18,295 nucleotides of DNA. Source: an uncultured Mucilaginibacter sp. GTDB lineage: Bacteria; Bacteroidota; Bacteroidia; Sphingobacteriales; Sphingobacteriaceae. Of the stretch, positions 7,405-13,684 are shown in pieces. A program made the translations under genes and the position numbers. The notes below the pieces were generated by a model, which had not been told where the DNA came from, did no database searches, and saw only the letters and a program-made list of their open reading frames with translations. The DNA is taken from the NCBI GenBank assembly GCA_946479225.1, contig CAMLFI010000011.1:1-18295 (forward strand), written 5' to 3'. Within the stretch, counting starts at the first letter, position 1, and every line of letters begins with the position of its first letter.

Positions 7405-7599
7405 ATGGAAACTTTTTTAGATGTGATTATTTATTCTACACCAATTATTTTCATCGCGCTATCGCGCATGTATATGCTCAAATATCGACAATTGCAGGGT
7501 ACGGGTAAAATACCTGACATAATGAGTGCAGAAAAAAAGCAAACCTTCTTTTTCGTATTATCCTTAGTGACGGCTCTGGTAATATTCATTTTTGTTTAG
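7405..7599 (+). CDS. Small two-helix membrane protein
   Basis: A 64-residue protein with two predicted membrane helices: about residues 5-24 (VIIYSTPIIFIALSRMYML) and 47-64 (TFFFVLSLVTALVIFIFV). They are joined by a polar, basic loop (KYRQLQGTGKIP...SAEKKQ). No family is recognised. It looks real: it has its own promoter-like element at 7344-7374, starts at the first ATG of that transcript, and is followed 22 nt after its stop by a strong terminator, making it a complete one-gene unit. By the positive-inside rule the basic loop is likely cytoplasmic, leaving both ends in the periplasm. It may be an accessory subunit, but no partner is indicated. Confidence 0.72.
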   Translation: METFLDVIIYSTPIIFIALSRMYMLKYRQLQGTGKIPDIMSAEKKQTFFFVLSLVTALVIFIFV

Positions 7600-7621
7600 C
7601 TTACCCTGCATCTTCCTTGTT

Positions 7622-7651
7622 AACCGCGATGCAAAGTGTCGCGGTTTTTTT
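7622..7651 (+). terminator. Rho-independent terminator after the small membrane-protein gene
   Basis: Perfect 8-bp stem AACCGCGA (7622-7629) / TCGCGGTT (7639-7646), 9-nt loop, then T to 7651. It separates this unit from the histidine kinase gene. Confidence 0.88.
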
Positions 7652-7735
7652 GTGCTTATTATTTATTATCCTATTAGCATAATTTATTTGCCGTTAGGTT
7701 TTTTATTATCTTTAAAAGGGTTTATTCACCCGGTT

Positions 7736-9247
7736 ATGAAATATCTCACGTTTTTTTTACTTTTTTTTTGCTTATCGCCTTGCCGGGCACAGAACGACGA
7801 GAGCTTAAAAACGCAGGGTTTTGGTAAAGACCCGGATTTGGCGGGGCAAGCAAAGGCACACTTTGAAAGTAAAAATTACGATAAAGCAGCCGAACTTTAC
7901 GGGCTAGTGGCTTTGCATGCGGAGCAAACCGGTGCAAATGAAGCAAGAATAGCAGCCCTGACACAACTGGCTTTGATACAAGAAGTAAGGAGAGACTACG
8001 GTGGTTCGCTTGATTATCTGCGCCGGGCTTATGACATTACCGATTCCCTCAGGATATCAAAAAAAGCGAATGATAACACTCCCGAGATGTATAGCCATAA
8101 TTTTATGACGGATGTTATGGGAACTATCAAACAAAAGGAAGAAACCACCGAACAAATGCTGCAAACTATAGCCTTAAAAAAATCTTTAAATGATACCCTT
8201 GCGCTTAGCATAAATTATTTTAACCTCGGCCAGTTGTACAAAAGCAAACAAAAGTATCAACAGGCCTTAGGCGCTTTTCAAAACAGCCTAATGTATGCGC
8301 AAAAAATATACTTTGCAGAAATGCAGTTGAGCGCCGTTAATGAAATTGCCGACCTTTATGAATTTACGGGAGACAGTAAACGAGCGCTTGCATCTCTTAA
8401 AAAGAAGAAAGCAATAATAGAACTTATTAACTCACCGAAGGCCAAGAGCCTTGAAGAACTGCAGCCCCAATACGAGCGCCAACTTCTTAATCAACAATTT
8501 GAAATTACCAGGCGCAATTATTGGGTAACGGGCATATCGGTAGTGTTAGTTTTGCTGTTGCTGATAGGGTTTATCTATTACAAACAAACGCAGTTACGAC
8601 AGCGTAATATCGCTATGCAGGCAATCATTCAAACAGAAGAAAGCGAGCGCCAACGCATAGCCAGGGATCTGCATGACAGCGTAAGCCAAACTATGTCGGC
8701 AGCTAAGATCAATTTAAGCATAATAGGAGGCGAGTTGCCGTTTAAAGATGAAGAACAGCAGAGGCGTTTTGATCGTGTTTTAGGCATGGTGGATGATGGG
8801 TTTAAGGAGGTGCGAACCATATCGCACAATATGATGCCATGGGCCTTGCATAAAACAGGCCTGGCTAAAGTTGTTAAGCAGTTTATTTGCAATGTTGAAA
8901 ATGGATCAATAAGCTTTAACTTTTTTAGTAAGGGCTTTGATGAACCGTTTAACGACACGGTTGAACTTATATTATATAGGGTTTTGCAGGAAAGTGTAAA
9001 CAATGTGATTAAGCATGCCGGAGCCGACAGGGTAGATGTCTCGCTGATAAGGGACGAACGCAGCATTAGCCTGACTATTGAGGACAATGGCAGAGGGTTT
9101 GACGCTAGTGATCCTGATTTTAATGCAGGTATGGGGCTTGGCAACCTGCGATCGCGTATAAACTTCCTAAAAGGAAAGGTAGATATAGACTCGCAGCCGG
9201 GCAGCGGTACACTAATATCTGTTTACATTCCGGTTAGCACATTATAA
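7736..9247 (+). CDS. TPR-containing sensor histidine kinase, NarL type (HisKA_3 / HATPase_c)
   Basis: A 503-residue sensor kinase that should autophosphorylate and pass phosphate to a NarL/FixJ-type regulator, probably the one encoded convergently. Residues 1-19 are a signal peptide. A periplasmic helical region (about 25-235) has TPR-like repeats, for example LGQLYKSKQKYQQALGAF. One membrane helix lies at about 263-284. A short coiled coil leads to the H-box ERQRIARDLHDSVSQ, with phospho-acceptor His313. The ATP-binding domain has the N-box ESVNN at 419-423, G1 EDNGRGFD at 449-456 and G2 GMGLGNL at 465-471; all key residues are present. I start at ATG 7736, because an upstream extension to 7592 would run through the previous gene's end and its terminator. 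TTTG at 7687 and TATCTTTA at 7707 are a weak promoter candidate (spacing short). The signal sensed is unknown. Confidence 0.94.
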   Translation: MKYLTFFLLFFCLSPCRAQNDESLKTQGFGKDPDLAGQAKAHFESKNYDKAAELYGLVALHAEQTGANEARIAALTQLALIQEVRRDYGGSLDYLRRAYDITDSLRISKKANDNTPEMYSHNFMTDVMGTIKQKEETTEQMLQTIALKKSLNDTLALSINYFNLGQLYKSKQKYQQALGAFQNSLMYAQKIYFAEMQLSAVNEIADLYEFTGDSKRALASLKKKKAIIELINSPKAKSLEELQPQYERQLLNQQFEITRRNYWVTGISVVLVLLLLIGFIYYKQTQLRQRNIAMQAIIQTEESERQRIARDLHDSVSQTMSAAKINLSIIGGELPFKDEEQQRRFDRVLGMVDDGFKEVRTISHNMMPWALHKTGLAKVVKQFICNVENGSISFNFFSKGFDEPFNDTVELILYRVLQESVNNVIKHAGADRVDVSLIRDERSISLTIEDNGRGFDASDPDFNAGMGLGNLRSRINFLKGKVDIDSQPGSGTLISVYIPVSTL

Positions 9248-9880
9248 ATTATACTGCATTATAAATTTGGTTAACTCAACCGGATTTTTTAACTGTAGTT
9301 TTTGCATAATATTTTTACGGTGGGTTTCTACGGTATAAATACTCAGGTACAATCGGTCGGCCATTTGCTGGTTGGTATGATTTTGTTTAATAAGCTGCAA
9401 CAGCTCTAACTCCCTTTTTGTTAATTGAAACTGTTTTAAAAAAGGATCAGGCTCATCAAATTTATTATTAACAACCGGTACAGTTTTTTGCGGAAAGGCC
9501 GTGCCCCCACTACAAACAGTATGCATCGCGTTTAGCAGTTCGCTTTTGTCAACATTTTTAAATAAATAGCCATCCGCGCCACCCGTCTTTGCTTTCTCAA
9601 TTAAGTGCTCTTCATTATACGTTGATAGCATAATAACCTTTATTTTACTGTGATAGGCCTTTACCCGCCGCAACGCTTCAAGCCCGTTAATGCCCGGCAT
9701 ATTTATATCCAACAAAATAAGATCAGGCGTATTAGTATTAAGTAAAACCATCAACTCTTTGCCATCTCCGGCAACGTTTAATATTTCTATATCAGGTTCG
9801 TTTTCTAATAGCATGCGAAGGCCGTTTATAAACAATGTGTGATCGTCTGCTATAATTACTGATAGTTTTTTTTCTGTCAT
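9242..9880 (-). CDS. NarL/LuxR-family response regulator
   Basis: A 212-residue regulator: an N-terminal receiver domain (about 5-120) with acidic pair Asp12/Asp13, phospho-acceptor Asp58 in LILLDINMPG, switch Ser86/Thr87 and Lys109 in YLFKN; then a linker and a C-terminal LuxR-type helix-turn-helix (about 148-212) with LTKRELELLQLI and SIYTVETHRKNIMQKL. All phosphorylation-site residues are intact. The ATG at 9880 gives the normal receiver start (MTEKKLSVIIADDH); an in-frame extension to 10009 adds 43 residues with no receiver-like character and is rejected. It is the natural partner of the kinase at 7736-9247, but the genes point at each other and overlap by 6 bp. On its other side it is divergent from the envelope module at 10027-12680, a likely target. 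No clear promoter was found for it. Confidence 0.95.
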   Translation of the reverse strand: MTEKKLSVIIADDHTLFINGLRMLLENEPDIEILNVAGDGKELMVLLNTNTPDLILLDINMPGINGLEALRRVKAYHSKIKVIMLSTYNEEHLIEKAKTGGADGYLFKNVDKSELLNAMHTVCSGGTAFPQKTVPVVNNKFDEPDPFLKQFQLTKRELELLQLIKQNHTNQQMADRLYLSIYTVETHRKNIMQKLQLKNPVELTKFIMQYNL

Positions 9881-9950
9881 GTTTCTGATAAATAAACTTA
9901 CGGTAAAACTACTTGCCGCGCAGGCAACATAAAATACCAATTCGTTTGTA

Positions 9951-9981
9951 TTGTGTGCGTTGGCTGTCCGCCATAAAATTG
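9951..9981 (+). promoter_or_regulatory. Candidate promoter of the micro-ORF / outer-membrane / lipoprotein operon
   Basis: TTG at 9951-9953, 20-nt spacer, TAAAATTG at 9974-9981 (one mismatch to TAnnTTTG). The start would be near 9989, about 38 nt before the ATG at 10027. It lies in the 146 bp between the response regulator start (9880) and that ATG, where its regulator could bind. Confidence 0.4.
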
Positions 9982-10026
9982 TGTTGAGTAAACATAAACA
10001 AAAACACAATTATAACGCGACCCACT

Positions 10027-10146
10027 ATGACCCTAATAGCCACAATTATTGTAATGATACTTTGTATCACGGCCCTTAGCCATTCAAAACAAGACGAAAC
10101 CGCTTTACATCAAAAAAAATCACGACAAAAAAATATCGCAAAATGA
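10027..10146 (+). CDS. Candidate 39-residue membrane peptide, ATGA-overlapped with the next gene
   Basis: A short open frame encoding one hydrophobic segment (LIATIIVMILCITALS, residues 3-18) followed by a polar, basic tail (SKQDETALHQKKSRQKNIAK). Its TGA stop at 10144-10146 shares bases with the ATG of the barrel gene at 10143, the ATGA arrangement typical of translational coupling. A promoter-like element sits about 45 nt upstream. The single-helix-plus-charged-tail composition is what a real small membrane protein looks like. Against it: 39 codons can stay open by chance, no homologue is recognised, and the start context is weak. If it is not translated, the stretch is simply the leader of the next gene. 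Confidence 0.38.
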   Translation: MTLIATIIVMILCITALSHSKQDETALHQKKSRQKNIAK

Positions 10147-10886
10147 AAAGACTATTTACAATTTTCGCATTTATACTGTCGGGTACGCTAGCCAATGCAC
10201 AACCACTTACTGTATCGAACCTGAATCAGCAAGTCCCGCCTCCTACATCAACAGATGGCGTTGCCGTTTCCGTAGCGCAACCGATGGCGTTTAATTCACC
10301 CATTTCCGTACAGTTATTGGCGGGCACACAAGGCTTGGGTGCCGACGTAAAGTATGGAATATTACCGAGCTTCTCGGCCCGGCTGGGGTTTGGCATTGTA
10401 CCGGTGAACGCAAGCAAAGGTTTTACTTTTTCTTCATTCCCGGTTAACGGAGAACTTGCAGCGCACTTTGCCAATGTGCACTTAATGGCAGATTTCGCCC
10501 TCTTTAAATCAAAGTTCATCCGTATTGTGGGCGGTGCGGCTTATCTTATAAAAGGGAATGCCAATGCATTGATCTCTCCCCTTGACGGCTACAGTATAGG
10601 TGGCCGAGCGCTTAGTAAAGACCAGTTAGGGGTAATAGACGCCGGTATTAGCTGGCGCGGCTTTGCACCATATGCCGGGTTAAGCCTGTTAAAACCCTTT
10701 CCTGCCCGACGCTTTAACGTTAACCTGGATCTGGGCACCTACTACCTATCCCGGCCAGGCACCTCATTTACCGGCACTAATCTGTTTGCGAATAATGAGG
10801 AGGCTGCCCAGCGTTTTAATGAAAATATGAAAGGCTATCGCTGGATGCCTGTTATGCAAATCAACTTTAACATCAAAATAAAATAA
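10143..10886 (+). CDS. Predicted outer-membrane beta-barrel protein
   Basis: A 247-residue secreted protein. Residues 1-19 form a signal peptide ending ANAQ. The mature chain has a short Pro/Thr/Val-rich lead (QQVPPPTSTDGVAVSV), then alternating strands: SPISVQLLAGTQGLGADVKYGI, PSFSARLGFGIVPV, LAAHFANVHLMADFAL, FIRIVGGAAYLI, GVIDAGISWRGFAPYAGLSLL, RRFNVNLDLGTYYLS. It ends WMPVMQINFNIKIK, whose alternating hydrophobic residues fit an outer-membrane assembly signal. This suggests a barrel of about 8-10 strands. It lies first or second in an operon, 9 nt ahead of a lipoprotein gene and overlapping a candidate micro-ORF. No named family recognised. It is not obviously the same protein as the barrel at 6346-7179, though both belong to envelope operons beside the two-component system. 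Confidence 0.8.
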   Translation: MKRLFTIFAFILSGTLANAQPLTVSNLNQQVPPPTSTDGVAVSVAQPMAFNSPISVQLLAGTQGLGADVKYGILPSFSARLGFGIVPVNASKGFTFSSFPVNGELAAHFANVHLMADFALFKSKFIRIVGGAAYLIKGNANALISPLDGYSIGGRALSKDQLGVIDAGISWRGFAPYAGLSLLKPFPARRFNVNLDLGTYYLSRPGTSFTGTNLFANNEEAAQRFNENMKGYRWMPVMQINFNIKIK

Positions 10887-10895
10887 TTATCACCT

Positions 10896-12680
10896 ATGAA
10901 AACAACTTTTAACCATTTTTCGCTAGCGCACTTAAAAAAGCAAATGCGTATAGCTACTACGATTGCATCAGTAGCGGTGCTCATTTCTGTGATTCTTTTT
11001 GCGAATAGTTGTAAAAAGCCAAACGAAGGGATTGAGCTTACAATTAATGAAAGCACACTTACCAAAGCGCCGGTATTGCTGCATTTTGCCAATGCAAACG
11101 CAGCGTCAACTAACCAGCCACAGGAATTTAAAGTTACCATAACGGGCAAAAGCGCCGCACTGGTACAAACAGATGGCGGCGCAACAACGGGCTTTAAAGC
11201 CTCGCATGGCTTTTTGCCGTTGTCATTAACATTAGGTGCCGCGCCGTCTCCTTCGTCGCCGGTTACCTTTAATGTGTCAGCAGATGTACCGGGTTTCGCG
11301 CCCATATCTCAAACGGTAACCATTACAAAGGATACCGCTACAATAGTTGACATTGCGTTAGTAGAATATGATAATCCACCGGAAGGAACAGGGGTCTTGG
11401 TAAAAAGCAGTCCGCTTTCTGACGGTGTATCAGGCGGTGTTGTTTTAAGCGTGCCGCCAGGAACTGGGATGGTAGAAAGCGCCCAAATAAAAATTCAACC
11501 GGGCACCCAAATGCTTAATGCAAACGGGGCGCCAATAAACGCCGCACAGTTAAATTCAAGTATTGTTGACTATAGTGCCACCTCTACAACATCATACGGC
11601 GCTTTTCCAGGCGGATTCCATCCAAGCAATGTGGTTGATCAACAGGGCAACCAGATAAATGGCGGCAACCCAATCAACTTTGTTTCGGCCGGGCTTTTAT
11701 CTATAAAAATGACAGCGAATGGTACACAGGTGCGACGCTTTTCAAAACCATTGCAGGTGAGTATGAAGCTGGATCCGAACACCACCAATTTTGTTACCGG
11801 CGAAAACATAAAAGCCGGTGATACCGTGCCGCTATGGAGTCTTGATGAAGAAACCGGGCAATGGAAATCTGAGGGAAATGTTGCCATTACAACCGATGGA
11901 GGCAGCTTAGTGGCCAACTTCGAAACATCACACCTTTGCTGTTTTAATTTAGACTGGAGCTGGGCCATTGCAGGCCAGGCGTATGGCACATGTTTTACAC
12001 CTTTAACCGTGCGAATACACTGTGGAGCCGGTAATAGCGGTATCTATGATGTAACTATTGTTACACCCAATAACCAATACCTGGCAGGGGCACACGGTGT
12101 TTTTGTACGCGATGGCGAAGTTGTTGTATTTCCATCTGTACCAAACATAGCTAAGTGTAAGGTGGTTATCAGCAGTTTCAACCTGTACCTTAACCCCCGC
12201 TTACCCATACTCGCACAAACACACCAGTTCAACCCATGCACACAAGGCTCTGTTGATCTTACTTTTGGTCAGCCTAAAACACCGGCGTTAATTAACGTAA
12301 ACTTTAATGTTACAGGTCGTTGCAGTAATAAAAATTTAAACCTGATGCCATCCGGTTGGTTTTATTTATATGATGAGGGTGCCGCCGCCTTGCGTCAGGA
12401 ACCATGGACATATGTTTATATAAGCAATGGTGCAATAAAGTATGCCTTTGGTGCAGGTATATCCGGTAGTGCGGGGCGTTACACCATAAAATTATTTAAT
12501 GGGAACAGGTATTACATGTATGCCTACAATAATTACTTCTGGTACCAGTCGTCTATATTTACTATGGCTCCGGCAAACTTTACTTTCCCATCAATAAACG
12601 GTATAACGGGAACCGCCATTTATAATGGGCCAAGCAATACGCTTAACATCAATGCAGCATTCAGCATAAATTGCCGTTAG
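10896..12680 (+). CDS. Large secreted lipoprotein with beta-sandwich domains
   Basis: A 594-residue lipoprotein of unknown function. A hydrophobic segment (about 18-36) ends in LFANSC, giving lipidated Cys39 followed by KK, the common Bacteroidetes form. The start at 10896, 9 nt after the barrel gene, is kept; ATG 10944 would also give a valid signal peptide. The chain looks like successive beta domains: about 45-160 Ig-like (ends TITKDTATIVDIALVEYD); about 165-360 a ZU5/CILP-like sandwich (GGVVLSVPPGTGM...SAQIKIQPG, ending FETSHLCCFNLDW), a tentative resemblance; then two more beta regions to the C-terminus. The second half has many cysteines (Cys-Cys in SHLCC, later TCF, IHC, AKC, NPC, GRC and INC), suggesting disulfides outside the cytoplasm. 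Together with the barrel protein it may form an outer-membrane complex, by position only. Confidence 0.85.
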   Translation: MKTTFNHFSLAHLKKQMRIATTIASVAVLISVILFANSCKKPNEGIELTINESTLTKAPVLLHFANANAASTNQPQEFKVTITGKSAALVQTDGGATTGFKASHGFLPLSLTLGAAPSPSSPVTFNVSADVPGFAPISQTVTITKDTATIVDIALVEYDNPPEGTGVLVKSSPLSDGVSGGVVLSVPPGTGMVESAQIKIQPGTQMLNANGAPINAAQLNSSIVDYSATSTTSYGAFPGGFHPSNVVDQQGNQINGGNPINFVSAGLLSIKMTANGTQVRRFSKPLQVSMKLDPNTTNFVTGENIKAGDTVPLWSLDEETGQWKSEGNVAITTDGGSLVANFETSHLCCFNLDWSWAIAGQAYGTCFTPLTVRIHCGAGNSGIYDVTIVTPNNQYLAGAHGVFVRDGEVVVFPSVPNIAKCKVVISSFNLYLNPRLPILAQTHQFNPCTQGSVDLTFGQPKTPALINVNFNVTGRCSNKNLNLMPSGWFYLYDEGAAALRQEPWTYVYISNGAIKYAFGAGISGSAGRYTIKLFNGNRYYMYAYNNYFWYQSSIFTMAPANFTFPSINGITGTAIYNGPSNTLNINAAFSINCR

Positions 12681-12720
12681 ATAATAAGTCAGATTACAGT
12701 TCAGTTTTTAAGTTTGCTAT

Positions 12721-12748
12721 CCCCTGCGATAAAATCGTGGGGGTTTTT
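12721..12748 (+). terminator. Rho-independent terminator after the lipoprotein gene
   Basis: Stem CCCCTGCGAT / ATCGTGGGGG (10 bp with two G-U pairs) around an AAA loop, then five T. It starts 41 nt after the stop at 12680. Confidence 0.82.
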
Positions 12749-12772
12749 GTTGTGGGATCAATAAGAGGGTAT

Positions 12773-12814
12773 AAAACAAAAAAACCTTACTTTTCAGTAA
12801 GGTTTTTTTGTTTT
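12773..12814. terminator. Perfect 19-bp bidirectional terminator next to tRNA-Asp
   Basis: 12773-12791 and 12796-12814 are exact reverse complements over 19 bp (core CCTTACT / AGTAAGG flanked by A7 and T7 runs), with loop TTTC. It ends three bases from the tRNA 3' end, so it terminates the minus-strand tRNA transcript and backs up the plus-strand terminator at 12721. Confidence 0.85.
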
Positions 12815-12816
12815 AG

Positions 12817-12890
12817 CGGAATGGACGGGACTCGAACCCGCGACCCCATGCGTGACAGGCATGTATTCTAACCAGCTGAACTACCACTCC
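12817..12890 (-). tRNA. tRNA-Asp (anticodon GUC)
   Basis: Read on the minus strand, a 74-nt cloverleaf: acceptor GGAGTGG pairs with CCATTCC (with one G-U), D-arm AGTTCAGCTGGTTAGAAT, anticodon stem-loop CATGC-CTGTCAC-GCATG with GTC in the centre, T-arm GCGGG-TTCGAGT-CCCGT and discriminator G, as expected for tRNA-Asp. CCA is not encoded. A single gene with its own perfect promoter upstream (12901-12930) and terminator downstream. Confidence 0.97.
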
Positions 12891-12900
12891 GTTGGGGCTG

Positions 12901-12930
12901 CAAATATACCCTACATTTTTTATTACACAA
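12901..12930 (-). promoter_or_regulatory. Consensus Bacteroidetes promoter of tRNA-Asp
   Basis: On the minus strand: TTG (12928-12930), exactly 19 nt, then TATATTTG (12901-12908), a full match to TAnnTTTG. The -7 element ends 10 nt before the first base of the mature tRNA, so transcription starts almost at the tRNA itself. Confidence 0.85.
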
Positions 12931-13034
12931 GGTATTTTTTAAAAAAATTTAAATCGGCAGTTATGTTGCGGTTGCGATTTAACGAATGACGCTGATTATA
13001 AATGTCTTATTAAAGCACCGTTGTTGTGTAAAAG

Positions 13035-13049
13035 ATACAGCATCTGTAT
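13035..13049 (-). terminator. Weak hairpin after the XRE gene
   Basis: ATACAG-CAT-CTGTAT is a perfect 6-bp inverted repeat, 35 nt past the XRE stop. On the minus strand it is followed by CTTTT. It could be a weak terminator or a binding site. Confidence 0.3.
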
Positions 13050-13084
13050 GCAATAGCAGACGCGTGTGCATTATTTTAGACTAT

Positions 13085-13327
13085 TTAGTAGATTCCTCTG
13101 AAGAAACCAGACAATGAAACATCAAAATAATAGCAAACTTTTCTTAGAGTTTCTACACGTATATCAATTCTGCCGGATTCTAACCGGGCTATATTTATAT
13201 TAGTATCTGCATAAAATTTTTCCTGAGTAACCTGGTTTTGCCTCCTCAATCGTTTAATTTGAAGCGATACTTTCCGCTTAAAAGCCTCATCAGAACTATT
13301 AATGTACTCAAAATCAGTTAACAACAT
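13085..13327 (-). CDS. Small XRE-family helix-turn-helix regulator
   Basis: An 80-residue protein that is almost entirely one XRE/Cro-type helix-turn-helix domain (about residues 20-76): QIKRLRRQNQVTQEKFY, then the recognition part TNINIARLESGR and the closing helix VETLRKVCYYFDVSLSGFF. The short lead (LLTDFEYINSSDEAFKRKVS) may help dimerise. It should bind DNA as a dimer as a repressor or activator; the target is unknown. It stands alone, with no toxin, restriction or phage gene next to it, so antitoxin or controller roles are not supported. A GTTT-TACG-AAAC inverted repeat lies 20 bp upstream (13347-13358) and could be its own operator. The flanking DNA is more AT-rich than the rest of the window. 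Confidence 0.85.
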   Translation of the reverse strand: MLLTDFEYINSSDEAFKRKVSLQIKRLRRQNQVTQEKFYADTNINIARLESGRIDIRVETLRKVCYYFDVSLSGFFRGIY

Positions 13328-13346
13328 AGAAGTTTGCTTTTATTAC

Positions 13347-13358
13347 GTTTTACGAAAC
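13347..13358. promoter_or_regulatory. Possible XRE autoregulatory operator
   Basis: GTTT-TACG-AAAC, an inverted repeat with 4-bp arms, 20 bp upstream of the XRE start codon. Small XRE proteins often bind such sites in their own promoters; here this is inference. Confidence 0.25.
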
Positions 13359-13477
13359 ATAAAAATAAACTTTTAGTTGTTATTAGGATAAATAAGTTTT
13401 ACACAAGAGGATCGATTTTTCAAATATGACATATAAGTCAGGAAGAAATGGGTGTTATGGCGTTACTTTTGTTGAAA

Positions 13478-13566
13478 GGAGAATGGCCCTGCATATATAT
13501 CTATGAAAAACAATACGCATCTGCCATAAATTATTTGAATTCTCAGACGCCCAGGCTGAGGTTTTT
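13478..13566 (+). ncRNA. Candidate small RNA between XRE and acyl-CoA dehydrogenase genes
   Basis: A plus-strand TACTTTTG (13464-13471) perfectly matches the -7 consensus and would start a transcript near 13478. A hairpin followed by T6 (13542-13566) would end it at about 89 nt. No -33 TTG is present at the proper distance, and no plausible ORF fits inside. Offered as a candidate only. Confidence 0.22.
13542..13566 (+). terminator. Terminator-like hairpin with no gene upstream
   Basis: CTCAG (13542-13546) / CTGAG (13556-13560), extended by a T-G pair, 9-nt loop, then G and six T. The stem is short but the T-run is good. Confidence 0.45.
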
Positions 13567-13611
13567 TGTTCTTTGTTTTGGGTTTAATCAATAGTTTAAA
13601 TTAATTAGGGG

Positions 13612-13644
13612 AAAGGGAGCTTCAAAAGAGCTCTCTTTTTTTTT
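13612..13644 (+). terminator. Second terminator-like hairpin, 40 nt before acyl-CoA dehydrogenase
   Basis: 10-bp stem AAAGGGAGCT (13612-13621) / AGCTCTCTTT (13629-13638) with one G-U pair, loop TCAAAAG, T-run to 13644. It is strong enough to insulate the next gene, or could be a leader attenuator if the promoter lies upstream. Confidence 0.65.
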
Positions 13645-13684
13645 GCAGAAAATTCTGACGTATCTTTATTAAAAGCAAGCCGAT

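Larger units (their letters stand above)
13328..13684. other. 357-bp gene-poor region
   Basis: No convincing protein gene. It holds a possible operator near the XRE start, a perfect plus-strand -7 element (TACTTTTG, 13464-13471), and two plus-strand terminator-like hairpins (13542-13566 and 13612-13644). TATCTTTA at 13661-13668, 17 nt before the next ATG, may be the -7 element of the acyl-CoA dehydrogenase gene. Confidence 0.6.

Noticed and set aside
7592..7735. 48-residue N-terminal extension of the histidine kinase
   Set aside because: It overlaps the preceding gene and its terminator, and lies ahead of a normal signal peptide starting at 7736.
7754..7795. Possible lipobox LSPC in the kinase signal peptide
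   Set aside because: Pro immediately before Cys is not accepted by signal peptidase II; an ordinary signal peptide is more likely.
8629..9144. 171-codon ORF antisense to the kinase catalytic region
   Set aside because: A shadow frame opposite strongly conserved kinase motifs; its composition (Ser/Leu-rich) is that of an antisense translation.
9881..10009. 43-residue N-terminal extension of the response regulator
   Set aside because: The receiver domain begins normally at 9880; the extension has no domain character and covers the promoter region.
12671..12871. 66-codon plus-strand ORF
   Set aside because: Its end (GMDGTRTRDPMRDRHVF) is translated tRNA-Asp antisense, a well-known false gene, and it runs through two terminators.
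13448..13594. 48-codon plus-strand ORF starting MGVMALLLL
   Set aside because: It passes straight through the hairpin and T-run at 13542-13566, and has no family-like pattern or good start context.
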